A stretch of DNA of 64,000 nt from Microlunatus speluncae (lineage in GTDB: Bacteria > Actinomycetota > Actinomycetes > Propionibacteriales > Propionibacteriaceae). Position 1 is the first letter of the stretch. Every line of letters starts with the position of its first letter. Shown piece by piece: positions 41,858-50,125 of the stretch. Location: positions 164,274 through 228,273 of the forward strand of contig NZ_VKCZ01000002.1 of the NCBI RefSeq assembly GCF_009299835.1, in the 5' to 3' direction. Below the pieces are notes generated by a model that did not search any database, was not told where the DNA came from, and saw only the letters and a program-made list of their open reading frames with translations. The translations under genes and the position numbers were made by a program.

Positions 41858-42658
41858 TCAGCGGAGGGCGGCGTGGTAGCCGAGGCGGATCGAGATCGTC
41901 TTGGCGATCCGGAGCAGGCCGTCGGTGGTCTGCTGCAGCAGGTCGCCGACCAGGTCGCGCTTGAAGCCGGTCACCCCGACCGCGCCGGCCGGGCCGCCCT
42001 CGGCGTCGAAGAACGGCGCCGCAACACAGGAGATGTCGGCCCGCTCCTCCTCGACCTCCACCGCATAACCGCGCTTCTTGATCTCGGCCAGCTGGGTCTG
42101 GAACGCCTTCCGCCCCGGCGGCAGCGCGCCGGGGCCCTCGCCCTTGCGCAGTTGGTTCAGCAGCGGGCTGAGCCGCTCCTCGTCCAGGAACGCGGCGATC
42201 GCCTTGCCCAGCGCGGTCAGGTTGTAGGGCGCCATCTTGCCCGGATAGGTGTCGAACTGGATGAAGTCCGAGGTCGCCGCCTTGGCCACATAGACCACCG
42301 AGGCGCCGTTGAGCACGCCGATGTGCACCGGCATGTTGATCTCCGTCGCCAGCTCCCGCATCTCGTCGGCCGAGACAGTGGCAAGATCAACTTTGCGCAC
42401 CAGTTGGGTGGCCAGACCGTACAGGCCGAGGGTGGCGCGCCAGAAGTGACTCCGGCCGACCACCTTGCGCGCCGCGTAACCCCGCTGTTCCAGGGTGTAG
42501 ACGATCGACGCACAGGTTGCCAGCGGGATCCGCGTCGCGGCCGCCAGCGCGGTCAGCGTCATCCCGTCATCCGCGGCGACGAGCGTCTCCAACACGGTCA
42601 GCGTCCGGGCGACGGACTGCGACGGTGCCTTGGTCTCGGTCAGTTGGGTCCCGGCCAT
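41858..42658 (-). CDS. IclR family transcriptional regulator
   Basis: 266 residues from ATG 42658. N-terminal winged helix (SQSVARTLTVLETLVAADDGMTLTALAAATRIPLATCASIVYTLEQRGYA, about residues 14-62) and an IclR effector domain (LTALGKAIAAFL; ISCVAAPFFDAEGGPAGAVGVTGFKRDL). Divergent from a Rid-family gene, with the IclR-type TTCGAAATC motif between. Likely regulator of the surrounding catabolic genes; the effector is probably a small acid. Confidence 0.93.
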   Translation of the reverse strand: MAGTQLTETKAPSQSVARTLTVLETLVAADDGMTLTALAAATRIPLATCASIVYTLEQRGYAARKVVGRSHFWRATLGLYGLATQLVRKVDLATVSADEMRELATEINMPVHIGVLNGASVVYVAKAATSDFIQFDTYPGKMAPYNLTALGKAIAAFLDEERLSPLLNQLRKGEGPGALPPGRKAFQTQLAEIKKRGYAVEVEEERADISCVAAPFFDAEGGPAGAVGVTGFKRDLVGDLLQQTTDGLLRIAKTISIRLGYHAALR

Positions 42659-42715
42659 ACCGGACAGGATAGGGCCGAGGACCGCCGGACGCCTTATGAT
42701 CTCTGCGAAACCTCG

Positions 42716-42734
42716 GAGATATCTTCGAAATCTC
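42716..42734. promoter_or_regulatory. Candidate IclR operator
   Basis: GAGAT-N9-ATCTC inverted repeat with TTCGAA in its centre, in the 105-base region between the divergent IclR and Rid-family starts. Confidence 0.5.
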
Positions 42735-42763
42735 GCACGCCCACCGACTTGGAGGAACCATCC

Positions 42764-43237
42764 GTGACCGCCGCCGACCGCCATCAGTCTGCCGCAGCCG
42801 AGCCGTCCCCGCTGGCTGATCCGCCGAAGATCGCCCCGGCCCGGATCTTCGGCGACCAGTTGATCACCTCCGGCCAGACCGCCCACATCGATGGTACGAA
42901 CATCGCCGAGGGCATCGTCGGCGCCGGGATCGACCTCGACACCGCCCGCCGCTGCGCCCGGCAGTGCGCCCGCAACGTGGTCGAGGCCGCCCGCGGCGAG
43001 CTGATCCGGGCCGGCCAGGACCTGGACGCGATCACCGGCGTCACCCGGGTGACGATCTTCGTGGCCAGCGCCCCGTCCTTCACCGAGCAGCACCTGGTCG
43101 GCCACGCCGCGACCGACTACTTCCTCGAGGTGTTCGGCCCCGAGATCGGCTTCCACACCCGCGCCGCCCTCGGCCTCGCCGCCCTCCCCACCAACAGCCC
43201 GGTCGAGATCGAAGCCATCTTCCAACTCGCCAACTGA
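42764..43237 (+). CDS. Rid family protein
   Basis: 157 residues from GTG 42764 with GGAGG 8 bases upstream; frames further upstream are antisense to IclR. YjgF/YER057c/UK114-like: ARIFGDQLITSGQTAHIDG, AARCARNVVEAARGELIRAGQDLDAITGVTRVTIFVASAPSFTEQHLVGHAATDYFLEVFG and TRAALGLAALPTNSPVEIEAIFQL. Rid proteins hydrolyse reactive enamines or imines; some subfamilies serve particular catabolic pathways. Divergent from IclR, so probably part of its regulon. Confidence 0.92.
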   Translation: MTAADRHQSAAAEPSPLADPPKIAPARIFGDQLITSGQTAHIDGTNIAEGIVGAGIDLDTARRCARQCARNVVEAARGELIRAGQDLDAITGVTRVTIFVASAPSFTEQHLVGHAATDYFLEVFGPEIGFHTRAALGLAALPTNSPVEIEAIFQLAN

Positions 43238-43250
43238 ACCCCACCTAGAA

Positions 43251-43308
43251 CCCCGACTTGTCAGAACTAGGGGACGCTATAGCGTGCTCTAGTTCTGACA
43301 AGTCGGGG
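43251..43308. terminator. Bidirectional terminator-like palindrome, family A
   Basis: Perfect 20-base arms (CCCCGACTTGTCAGAACTAG and its complement) with an inner ACGCTATAGCGT palindrome. Lies between the convergent Rid and enolase-superfamily genes. Confidence 0.7.
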
Positions 43309-43318
43309 TTTGGGGGCT

Positions 43319-44437
43319 TTAGGCGAAGCGGGCGGCTAGGTCTTCGGTGAGGGTTACGCCTAGGCCGGGGGCGTCGTTGAGGCGGGCGCGGAGGCCGGTG
43401 GCGTCGAGGCCGCCGGCGAGGATGTCGCTGTCGTAGTAGTGGGCGCCGATGATGTCGGACGGGATCTCCTCCGACAGGCCGTCCAGGGCGCAGGCCACGT
43501 GCAGCTGGGCGGCGGCGCCGACGCCGAGCTCGCCGTTGGAACCGATGATCACGTCCAGGCCGGCGGCGGCCGCGATCCGGCCCATCGCCACCGCCCGGCC
43601 CGGGCCGCCGCTCTTGCCGACGTACAGGCTGATCACGTCCGCGGCGCCGGCGGCGAGCACGGCCATCAGGTCGTCCAGGCCGAAGACGCTCTCGTCGGCG
43701 ACGATCGGCAGGCCGAGATCGCGCAGCGACGCCATCCCGGGCAGGTCACCCGGCGGCACCGGCTGCTCGAAGAACGCCGGATCGTACGGGGCCAGCAGCC
43801 GGCCCGCCCGCCGGGCCCGGGCGCGGCTGTAGCCGCCGTTGGCGTCCAGGCCGATGAAGGTGTCCGGCCCGACCAGCTCCCGCAGCTCCCGCATCCGGGC
43901 CACGTCGGTGTCAAGGTCCATCCCGATCTTGATCTTGTACGCCTCGAAGCCGGCCGTCCGGGCGTGCTCCAGCCCGGTGCGCAGCCGGTCGCCGTTGCCG
44001 CTGAGCGAGCACTTCACCGCGACCTCGGTCCGCCGCGGGCCGCCCAACGCGACAGCCAGGGGCACGTCCAGCGTGCGCGCGTACGCATCCCAGAGCGCGA
44101 TCGAGATCCCCGCCTTGGTGAACGGATGCCCGGCCAGCACCGTGTCCATCGCCGCCTCCAGCTCGGCCACCGGGGTCAGCGGCCGGCCGATCAGGGCCGG
44201 CCGGAGCACGGTGTCGATCACGTGCTGGGCGGTGGTCGAGTCCTCACCGCTCCAGGTCAGGGTCGCGCTCACCTCACCGATCCCGGTCACCCCGGCCGAG
44301 GTGATGATCTTGACCAGCAGGAAGTCGCTGCGGTCGTGGGTGCCGCGGGCGCCGCTGACCAGCAGCTCCGGCTTGACCCGCGGGCTGATCGCCACGGTGT
44401 GCAGTTCGGCCACGGTCGCCTGCAGTGAACGGCTCAT
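43319..44437 (-). CDS. Enolase-superfamily enzyme (muconate-lactonizing subgroup)
   Basis: 372 residues from ATG 44437. Catalytic residues visible: KIK at 168-170, D198 and N200 (GLDANGG), E224 (EQP), D248/E249 (ADES) and Lys in VGKSGG near 273. The second Lys, instead of the His-Asp dyad, places it in the MLE subgroup (muconate cycloisomerase, dipeptide epimerase, galactarolactone cycloisomerase). With lactone-type hydrolases and keto-deoxy-acid enzymes nearby, a sugar-acid lactone cycloisomerase is attractive; a dipeptide epimerase is the main alternative. Confidence 0.9.
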   Translation of the reverse strand: MSRSLQATVAELHTVAISPRVKPELLVSGARGTHDRSDFLLVKIITSAGVTGIGEVSATLTWSGEDSTTAQHVIDTVLRPALIGRPLTPVAELEAAMDTVLAGHPFTKAGISIALWDAYARTLDVPLAVALGGPRRTEVAVKCSLSGNGDRLRTGLEHARTAGFEAYKIKIGMDLDTDVARMRELRELVGPDTFIGLDANGGYSRARARRAGRLLAPYDPAFFEQPVPPGDLPGMASLRDLGLPIVADESVFGLDDLMAVLAAGAADVISLYVGKSGGPGRAVAMGRIAAAAGLDVIIGSNGELGVGAAAQLHVACALDGLSEEIPSDIIGAHYYDSDILAGGLDATGLRARLNDAPGLGVTLTEDLAARFA

Positions 44438-44474
44438 GATCGGTGATTCTCCTCGCCTCGGCCCTGCGACGGGC

Positions 44475-45302
44475 TCAGGGAACGATCGGCGCGGCGCGCC
44501 AGGTCAGGTCGATGGTCAGGTCGAGCGATTCGCCCGGAGCCAGCAGGTGGTCCATCCGCTCGGCCGGGCTGGTCACCGGCTCGACGCAGATGCCCCGGGG
44601 ATGCACCGAATAGACGGTCACCCACGGCGAATCGTGGCCGATCTCGAGCTCGCCCACGCCCGGCCAGGTCAGCGTGGTCGGCCCGTTCACCTGAAGGCAG
44701 TCGTTGAAGTCACGCTCGGCCGGATCGACCGACTGCCACAGCCCGGTCGGCGCCTCGGCCTCGTCCCGATGCTGCCGCCAGACCGGCCCGGCCAGGCCCA
44801 ACTCGACCGGACCGGAGCCGGCCAGCTGCCGGACGAACCAGGGATGCCAGCCGATCGCTGCCGGCAGCTCGTGCTCGGCGGCCTCGACCCGGAGCACCAC
44901 CCGCAGCCGGTCCGCGGTCAGCTCGGGCATGATCAACACCCGGACCCCGAACGGCCACCCGGTGCCGGCCGAATCGGTCAGGTCACAGCTCAGCCGGTCG
45001 CCGTCGATCCGCCACGGCAGCTTCCAGGTCAGCCCGAGCACGGCGTGCCGGCCGTCGTCGGCCGCCAGGCGATGGGTCTGGCCCCGGAAGTCGAAGCGGG
45101 CGTCCCGGATCAGGCTGGTCCACGGCGCCATCACGAACGAGCCCCAGAACCAGGGGCCCGGCTGCGGCTCGTCCGGCGGCCCGACGATCAGCTCCCGTCC
45201 GTCGAAGGCCAGGCCGGTCAGCCGTCCGGCTTCGGTGCTGAAAACGGCCCGGCTCCGATCGGTCTCCAACAGCAGCTGCTCCGGCCGTCGATGATCATTC
45301 AC
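44475..45302 (-). CDS. Aldose 1-epimerase (mutarotase)-family protein
   Basis: 275 residues from ATG 45302. Galactose-mutarotase-like beta-sandwich: RLTGLAFDGRELIVGP, FWGSFVMAPWTSLIRDARFDFRGQTHRLAADDGRHAVLGL, AIGWHPWFVRQL (His near residue 152), and ICVEPVTSPAERMD (Glu near 241). Interconverts anomers of an imported sugar. Separated by 37 bases from the enolase-superfamily gene in the same direction. Confidence 0.88.
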   Translation of the reverse strand: MNDHRRPEQLLLETDRSRAVFSTEAGRLTGLAFDGRELIVGPPDEPQPGPWFWGSFVMAPWTSLIRDARFDFRGQTHRLAADDGRHAVLGLTWKLPWRIDGDRLSCDLTDSAGTGWPFGVRVLIMPELTADRLRVVLRVEAAEHELPAAIGWHPWFVRQLAGSGPVELGLAGPVWRQHRDEAEAPTGLWQSVDPAERDFNDCLQVNGPTTLTWPGVGELEIGHDSPWVTVYSVHPRGICVEPVTSPAERMDHLLAPGESLDLTIDLTWRAAPIVP

Positions 45303-45394
45303 CGCTCCAGCCTCCCGTCTCGTCGCTCCCCTGGCGTCCCGGTGTCAAGAATTGATCACCGCCGTTGCCATCTGACATCCGGTAGGTTACGTTG

Positions 45395-45440
45395 ATCAAC
45401 GAGATATTGGTCGTATTTTCTGTTATTCGAAGATAGCTCG
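45395..45440 (+). promoter_or_regulatory. AT-rich promoter/operator before the 45458 gene
   Basis: GAGATAT (45401-45407), TCGTATTT (45411-45418) and TTCGAAGAT (45426-45434) occur in an unusually AT-rich stretch. The motifs recur at 42716-42731 and 46955-46962, suggesting shared control. Confidence 0.45.
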
Positions 45441-45457
45441 ATCGGAGCACCGACACC

Positions 45458-46897
45458 ATGTCCCAAGATCAACTCCCCCGCCGCTATCGTGCGCAGGGCT
45501 TCCGCGACAGTATTCCCGCCGGCGGCATCAAGTCCGCCCTGGCCGGCGGCAACACCGTCGGCGGCTGGATCCGCGAGGCCGAGCCACGTTCCGACGGCTA
45601 CCGGCACGTCGACACCCCGGCCATGATCGAACTGCTGCAGCGGATCGGGGCCAACCACTACTTCTTCGGCATCTGGGACTCGCCGACCGACTTCGAGGAC
45701 CTGGCCTCTGAGTTCGCACCCGCCGCCCAGCAGGCCGGCATCCAGCTGCTGCCCTACATCGTCCCGCCGTCGGAGACGTTCAGCTGGGGCCGGTCGTCGC
45801 AGCCGTACGTGATGGACTACGTGGCCTGGGCCCGCGCCTTTGCCGAGCTCTCGCTGAAGTATCCGGTACTCACCGGCTGGGCCATCGACGACTTCGACAT
45901 CGGCCAGAACCCGGCCGTCTTCACCGGTGACTACCTGGCCCAGATCCGGGAGGCCCAGATCGCGATCAATCCCGATCTCGGCTTCTTCACCTGCGCCTAC
46001 TACGGCTCGGCCACCTCGGACGAGTTCATGATCAAGTATGGGCCGTACATCGACGGCATCATCTATCCGTATCTGGACGGCCACAACGGCAACACGATCA
46101 CTGCGACCGGGGTCCGCGATGACATCAAGGCGATCAACGCGGTGGCCGGGAAGCACGACGTCGGATTGATCTTCCTGGTCTACACCGGCCGATTCCTGGA
46201 CGGCGTGCTCGCGCCGACCGCCGACTACGCCGGCTCCTGCGTCAGCCAGGCCGTCGAGGCGGCCGCCGCCGGCGAGATCCTCGGCGTCGTCTCGTACGGC
46301 CTCCAGGTCAACGGGGCGCCGACGGTCGCCAACGAACGGCGCTCGATGTACGGCGACGGCCGTGGCGCACTGGTCACCTCGCACAACGCGATCAAGGCCG
46401 GCGACTACGCGGAGCTGTCGACGCGGGTCACGATCGACCCGGCCAGCCCGCGACACGAGCTCAGCTTCTGGCACTCCCGGGCGCTGCACCTGTGGTGCCT
46501 CCCGCAGCGCGGCGACTTCCGGATCCTGGTCCAGCTCGACGGGGCCCAGGTGTGGAGTGCCGACGTGCACGACGCGACCTGGCAGCAACTCTGGGTGCAG
46601 GGCCTCGATCCGCAGGGCCAGTTCGACGTCTCCTCCGCAATGGCCGGCAAGACCGAGGCCACGTTGAGCTTCCGACTGACCGCGCTGCGCGACTTCCACG
46701 GCCGCAGCGTCGATGTCGGGCTGGACCACTTGGAGACGATCGGCTTCACCGTGCCGGATCCCGGTTTCGAGGACCCGGCGGCCTGGCAGGTCCGGTCTTC
46801 CGGCGGGCCGATCGTCGGCCTGGTCGACGTCTTCGTACCGGATCGTCCGGAACAGATCATCAATGCGGTCGGTGCCGCCTACCGAAGCAACCCTTGA
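45458..46897 (+). CDS. Putative TIM-barrel glycoside-hydrolase-like protein of unknown family
   Basis: 479 residues from ATG 45458 (upstream region AT-rich, promoter-like). Residues 1 to about 310 look like a beta/alpha barrel: GANHYFFGIWDSPTDFE, QLLPYIVPPSETF, LKYPVLTGWAIDDFDIGQ (acidic pair), FFTCAYYG, IDGIIYPYLDGHN, VGLIFLVYTGRF. The C-terminal third (LSFWHSRALHLWCLP...VQLDGAQVWS) resembles a beta-sandwich carbohydrate-binding or galactose-binding domain. No signal peptide, so intracellular. Not confidently assigned to a family. Lies between the mutarotase and an oligo-solute importer. Confidence 0.75.
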   Translation: MSQDQLPRRYRAQGFRDSIPAGGIKSALAGGNTVGGWIREAEPRSDGYRHVDTPAMIELLQRIGANHYFFGIWDSPTDFEDLASEFAPAAQQAGIQLLPYIVPPSETFSWGRSSQPYVMDYVAWARAFAELSLKYPVLTGWAIDDFDIGQNPAVFTGDYLAQIREAQIAINPDLGFFTCAYYGSATSDEFMIKYGPYIDGIIYPYLDGHNGNTITATGVRDDIKAINAVAGKHDVGLIFLVYTGRFLDGVLAPTADYAGSCVSQAVEAAAAGEILGVVSYGLQVNGAPTVANERRSMYGDGRGALVTSHNAIKAGDYAELSTRVTIDPASPRHELSFWHSRALHLWCLPQRGDFRILVQLDGAQVWSADVHDATWQQLWVQGLDPQGQFDVSSAMAGKTEATLSFRLTALRDFHGRSVDVGLDHLETIGFTVPDPGFEDPAAWQVRSSGGPIVGLVDVFVPDRPEQIINAVGAAYRSNP

Positions 46898-46922
46898 CAG
46901 GGCCCTGAGCCAGATTTACATT
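46894..46922 (+). promoter_or_regulatory. Sigma-70-type promoter of the Dpp-like operon
   Basis: TTGACA (46894-46899), 17-base spacer, TACATT (46917-46922). The -35 overlaps the end of the previous gene (stop at 46895-46897). It is followed by AT-rich motifs including TCGTATTT at 46955-46962. Confidence 0.6.
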
Positions 46923-47063
46923 GCTCAGAACCCTCGAAAACTCGAAGCAATTTCTCGTATTTAGAAAATGAGCGTCATTCAAACAACGTAGGGTTCGACC
47001 GGTATCGGGGATGTAATCGATTTCCACCATCTTTCCGGTCGCATAACAGTGAGGTGGTGCGCC

Positions 47064-49031
47064 ATGGCCCGGTCGGTGGATCGTCGGTCATTCCTGATCA
47101 TGAGTTCGGCGGCCGCCTCGGCCGCCGCGCTCACCAGCTGTTCGGCACTCGAGATCAGCCCCAACACCGGCGGCCAGAACTCCGGCCCGGCCGTCGACAC
47201 GACGCAGAAGCAGGCTCCGATGCTGCAGAAGCTCGTCGACGACGGCAAGCTGCCCGACCTGGCCGAGCGGCTGCCGGCCACCCCGTTCGTCGTGCCGATG
47301 CAGGAACAGCTCGGCGTCTATGGCGGCACGATGCGCCGGGCCCAGGCCAACCCGGGCGAGACCGGCAGCAACTACTTGACCTACGCCGGGCTGGTCGAGT
47401 GGAGCCCGACCACGCCGAGCCAGCCACAGCCCGGGCTGGCCGAGAAGTGGGAGATCAGCCCGGACGGCCGGGTGTATACGTTTACTCTCCGGCAGGGTCT
47501 GAAGTGGTCCGACGGCGAGCCATTCACCACCGAGGACATCCTGTACGTCTTCGAGAGCGTCCTGCAGAACAAGGACCTCAACCCGGTCTTCCCGACCTGG
47601 CTGACGGTCGCCGAGAAACAGGCCGTCTTCGCCGCACCCGACGAGCTCACCCTGACGGTGACCTTCGCGGCGCCGCATTCGCTGTTTCTGAAGTTCCTCT
47701 GCTTCGCCCCGTTCGGCGGCTCGGTGCTGCAGCCGAAGCACTACCTGTCCCAGTTCCACAAGGAGCTGGTCGGCAAGGCCGAGCTCGAGGCCACGATGAA
47801 GAAGGGGTCGTTCGCCACTTGGCAGGACCTCTACAACGCCAAGGCCAGCCGGCACCTCAACGCAGACCGGCCGATGCTCGGGCCGTGGCGCCTGGTGAAG
47901 TCGATCAACGCCACCACCACAACCGGCCGGATCGAGCGCAACCCGTACTACTGGAAGGTCGACGATGCCGGCCGCCAGCTGCCCTACATCGACGCGGCCA
48001 CCTTCCAGGTGCTGTCATTGGACGCGATCGGGCTGCGCGCCGCCAACGGCGAACTTGATCTTGCGCTCTGGGACGTACCGGAGACGGCCCTGCCGGTGTT
48101 GATCAAGAACCAGGACAGCAAGCCGTTCAAGGTGCTGCGCTGGCAGCCGGACTCCAACACCTCGATCCTGCTCAACCAGAGCCATAAGGATCCGGTGATC
48201 GCCAAGCTGTTCCAGACCCTCGACTTCCGGGCCGGCATCAGCCACGCGATCAACCGGACCGAGCTGAACGACGCGCTGCTCGCCGGTCAGGGCAAGCCGG
48301 TGCATCCCTGTGGCCAGGCCGGCGACGCGTACTTCGACGAGGCGTTCGGCCAGCGGTTCATCGAGTTCGACCCGGACGAGGCCAACAAGCGGCTGGACGC
48401 GGCCGGCGTGGCCGAACGGGACGGCAAGGGGATGCGGCTGCGCCCCGACGGCAAGCCGATGCGGTTCACCATGCAGACCTTCGAGGTCGGCGTCGGCCTG
48501 AACCAGATGACCGTGCTGGAGTACGCCAAGCGCAACCTGGCCGAGGTCGGCATCGAAACGGTGATCAAGACGATCAGCCAGGACCTCTGGTACACCGAGA
48601 TCCCGCAGGGCAACTTCGACATCATCTGCTATCCGTTCCCCGGCTACCAGTGGGACATCGATCCGCTCTGGTACGTCCCGAACTCGGATCTGACCTACTG
48701 GGCGCCGCGCTTCGGCCGGTGGAGCTACGACCCGAAGAACAAGTTCTCGGCCGAGCCGCCGCCCGAGATCAAGGCCCTGGTCGACACCTACGAGCAGCTC
48801 AAGGTGGCGCCCAACGACGACGAGCGGATCCGGCTCGGCCGGGAGATCCTCAAGCAGCACGACGAGAACGTCTGGATCATCGGCACCATGCCGATGCCGT
48901 ACGTGCCGATGGTGGTCGCCGACGACCTGCGCAACGTCCGGGCCGAAGCGACGGCGAGTTTCCGGCAGCACTACGAGGGGGCGACCGACGTGGCTCAGCT
49001 GTACTTCGCCGAGCCGAACAAACATTCGTGA
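47064..49031 (+). CDS. Extracellular solute-binding lipoprotein (family 5)
   Basis: 655 residues from ATG 47064 with GAGGTGG upstream. Tat-type lipoprotein signal (VDRRSFLIMSSAAASAAALTSC; lipobox Cys near residue 27). SBP_bac_5 body: LAEKWEISPDGRVYTFTLRQGLKWSDGEPFTTEDILYVFES near 130-170, FRAGISHAINRTELND, a C-terminal lobe PMPYVPMVVADDLRNV. The length is typical of SBPs for oligosaccharides or larger peptides. First gene of a complete ABC importer unit that follows without other genes. Confidence 0.94.
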   Translation: MARSVDRRSFLIMSSAAASAAALTSCSALEISPNTGGQNSGPAVDTTQKQAPMLQKLVDDGKLPDLAERLPATPFVVPMQEQLGVYGGTMRRAQANPGETGSNYLTYAGLVEWSPTTPSQPQPGLAEKWEISPDGRVYTFTLRQGLKWSDGEPFTTEDILYVFESVLQNKDLNPVFPTWLTVAEKQAVFAAPDELTLTVTFAAPHSLFLKFLCFAPFGGSVLQPKHYLSQFHKELVGKAELEATMKKGSFATWQDLYNAKASRHLNADRPMLGPWRLVKSINATTTTGRIERNPYYWKVDDAGRQLPYIDAATFQVLSLDAIGLRAANGELDLALWDVPETALPVLIKNQDSKPFKVLRWQPDSNTSILLNQSHKDPVIAKLFQTLDFRAGISHAINRTELNDALLAGQGKPVHPCGQAGDAYFDEAFGQRFIEFDPDEANKRLDAAGVAERDGKGMRLRPDGKPMRFTMQTFEVGVGLNQMTVLEYAKRNLAEVGIETVIKTISQDLWYTEIPQGNFDIICYPFPGYQWDIDPLWYVPNSDLTYWAPRFGRWSYDPKNKFSAEPPPEIKALVDTYEQLKVAPNDDERIRLGREILKQHDENVWIIGTMPMPYVPMVVADDLRNVRAEATASFRQHYEGATDVAQLYFAEPNKHS

Positions 49032-49083
49032 TCTCTGCACTCGGGACCGGGGCGATGATCATGATCAACGGGGGTGACCGGCG

Positions 49084-50076
49084 TTGCTGAAGTATCTGCT
49101 TCGTCGGGTGGCCATGATGATCCCGACCGTGTTCGCCGTCTCGTTGGTCTCGTTCCTGGTGATCCAGCTGCCGCCCGGCGACTACCTGACCACGGTGATG
49201 GTCAACCTGCAGAAGGAAGGACAGGTGGTCCAGCCGGAGCAGTTGCTGGCGCTCCGGCAGCGGTACGCGCTCGATCAACCGCTGATCGTGCAGTACTGGA
49301 CCTGGATCAGCAACATCATCCTGCACGGTGACTTCGGTCAGTCCTTCAGCTATGCCCGGCCGGTGTCGGATCTGCTGGCCGAGCGGATGCCGCTGACCCT
49401 CGGCCTGGGCATCTCCTCGTTCATGATCGGCTGGGTGGTGGCGCTGGCCGCCGGGATCTATTCGGCGGCCCGCAAGTACGGCGTGCTCGACTACATCATC
49501 ACCGTGCTGGCCTTCCTCGGCGTTGCGGTGCCCGGCTTCCTGGTCGCCCTGGTCGGGATGTACATCCAGTTCCAGTTCTTCGGGCTGAGCGTCGGCGGCA
49601 TGTTCTCCTCCGGCTACGCCGAAGCCAACTGGAATCTGGGCAAGCTGCTGGATCTGCTCGGCCATCTCTGGCTGCCGGCCTTCGTGCTGGTGATGGGCGG
49701 CGTCGGCGGCACCATCCGGGTGCTCCGGGCCAACCTGCTGGACGAGCTGGGCAAGCCGTATGTGGTCGCCGCCCGCGGCCGCGGCCTGGACGAACGCAGC
49801 CTGCTGCTGCGCTATCCGGTCCGGGTCGCCTTGAATCCGTTCATCGCCACCATCGGCTGGGCGATCCCGGCGATCTTCGACGGCGAGGTGCTGGTGTCGA
49901 CCGTCTTCGGCCTGGAGACGACCGGGCCGCTGCTGCTGCGGGCCCTGCAGAGCCAGGACATGTATCTGGCCGGCAGCGTGCTGTTCATCGTCTGCGTGCT
50001 GACCGTGATCGGGACGTTGATCTCCGACATCCTGCTCGCCGTCGTCGATCCCCGAGTCAGGGCGGGGATGGCATGA
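49084..50076 (+). CDS. ABC transporter permease (DppB/OppB-like)
   Basis: 330 residues from TTG 49084 (GGGGGTGA upstream). Starts LLKYLLRRVAMMIPTVFAVSLVSFLVIQLPPGD, the DppB hallmark, with six membrane segments. The EAA loop is near LLDELGKPYVVAARGRGLDERSLLLRYPVRVALNPF (about residues 215-250). Pairs with the DppC-like permease. Confidence 0.94.
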   Translation: MLKYLLRRVAMMIPTVFAVSLVSFLVIQLPPGDYLTTVMVNLQKEGQVVQPEQLLALRQRYALDQPLIVQYWTWISNIILHGDFGQSFSYARPVSDLLAERMPLTLGLGISSFMIGWVVALAAGIYSAARKYGVLDYIITVLAFLGVAVPGFLVALVGMYIQFQFFGLSVGGMFSSGYAEANWNLGKLLDLLGHLWLPAFVLVMGGVGGTIRVLRANLLDELGKPYVVAARGRGLDERSLLLRYPVRVALNPFIATIGWAIPAIFDGEVLVSTVFGLETTGPLLLRALQSQDMYLAGSVLFIVCVLTVIGTLISDILLAVVDPRVRAGMA

Positions 50077-50125
50077 GCGTACGGAACGTGATCATCACCG
50101 TCGGCCGAACGAAGGAGCAACCGCG

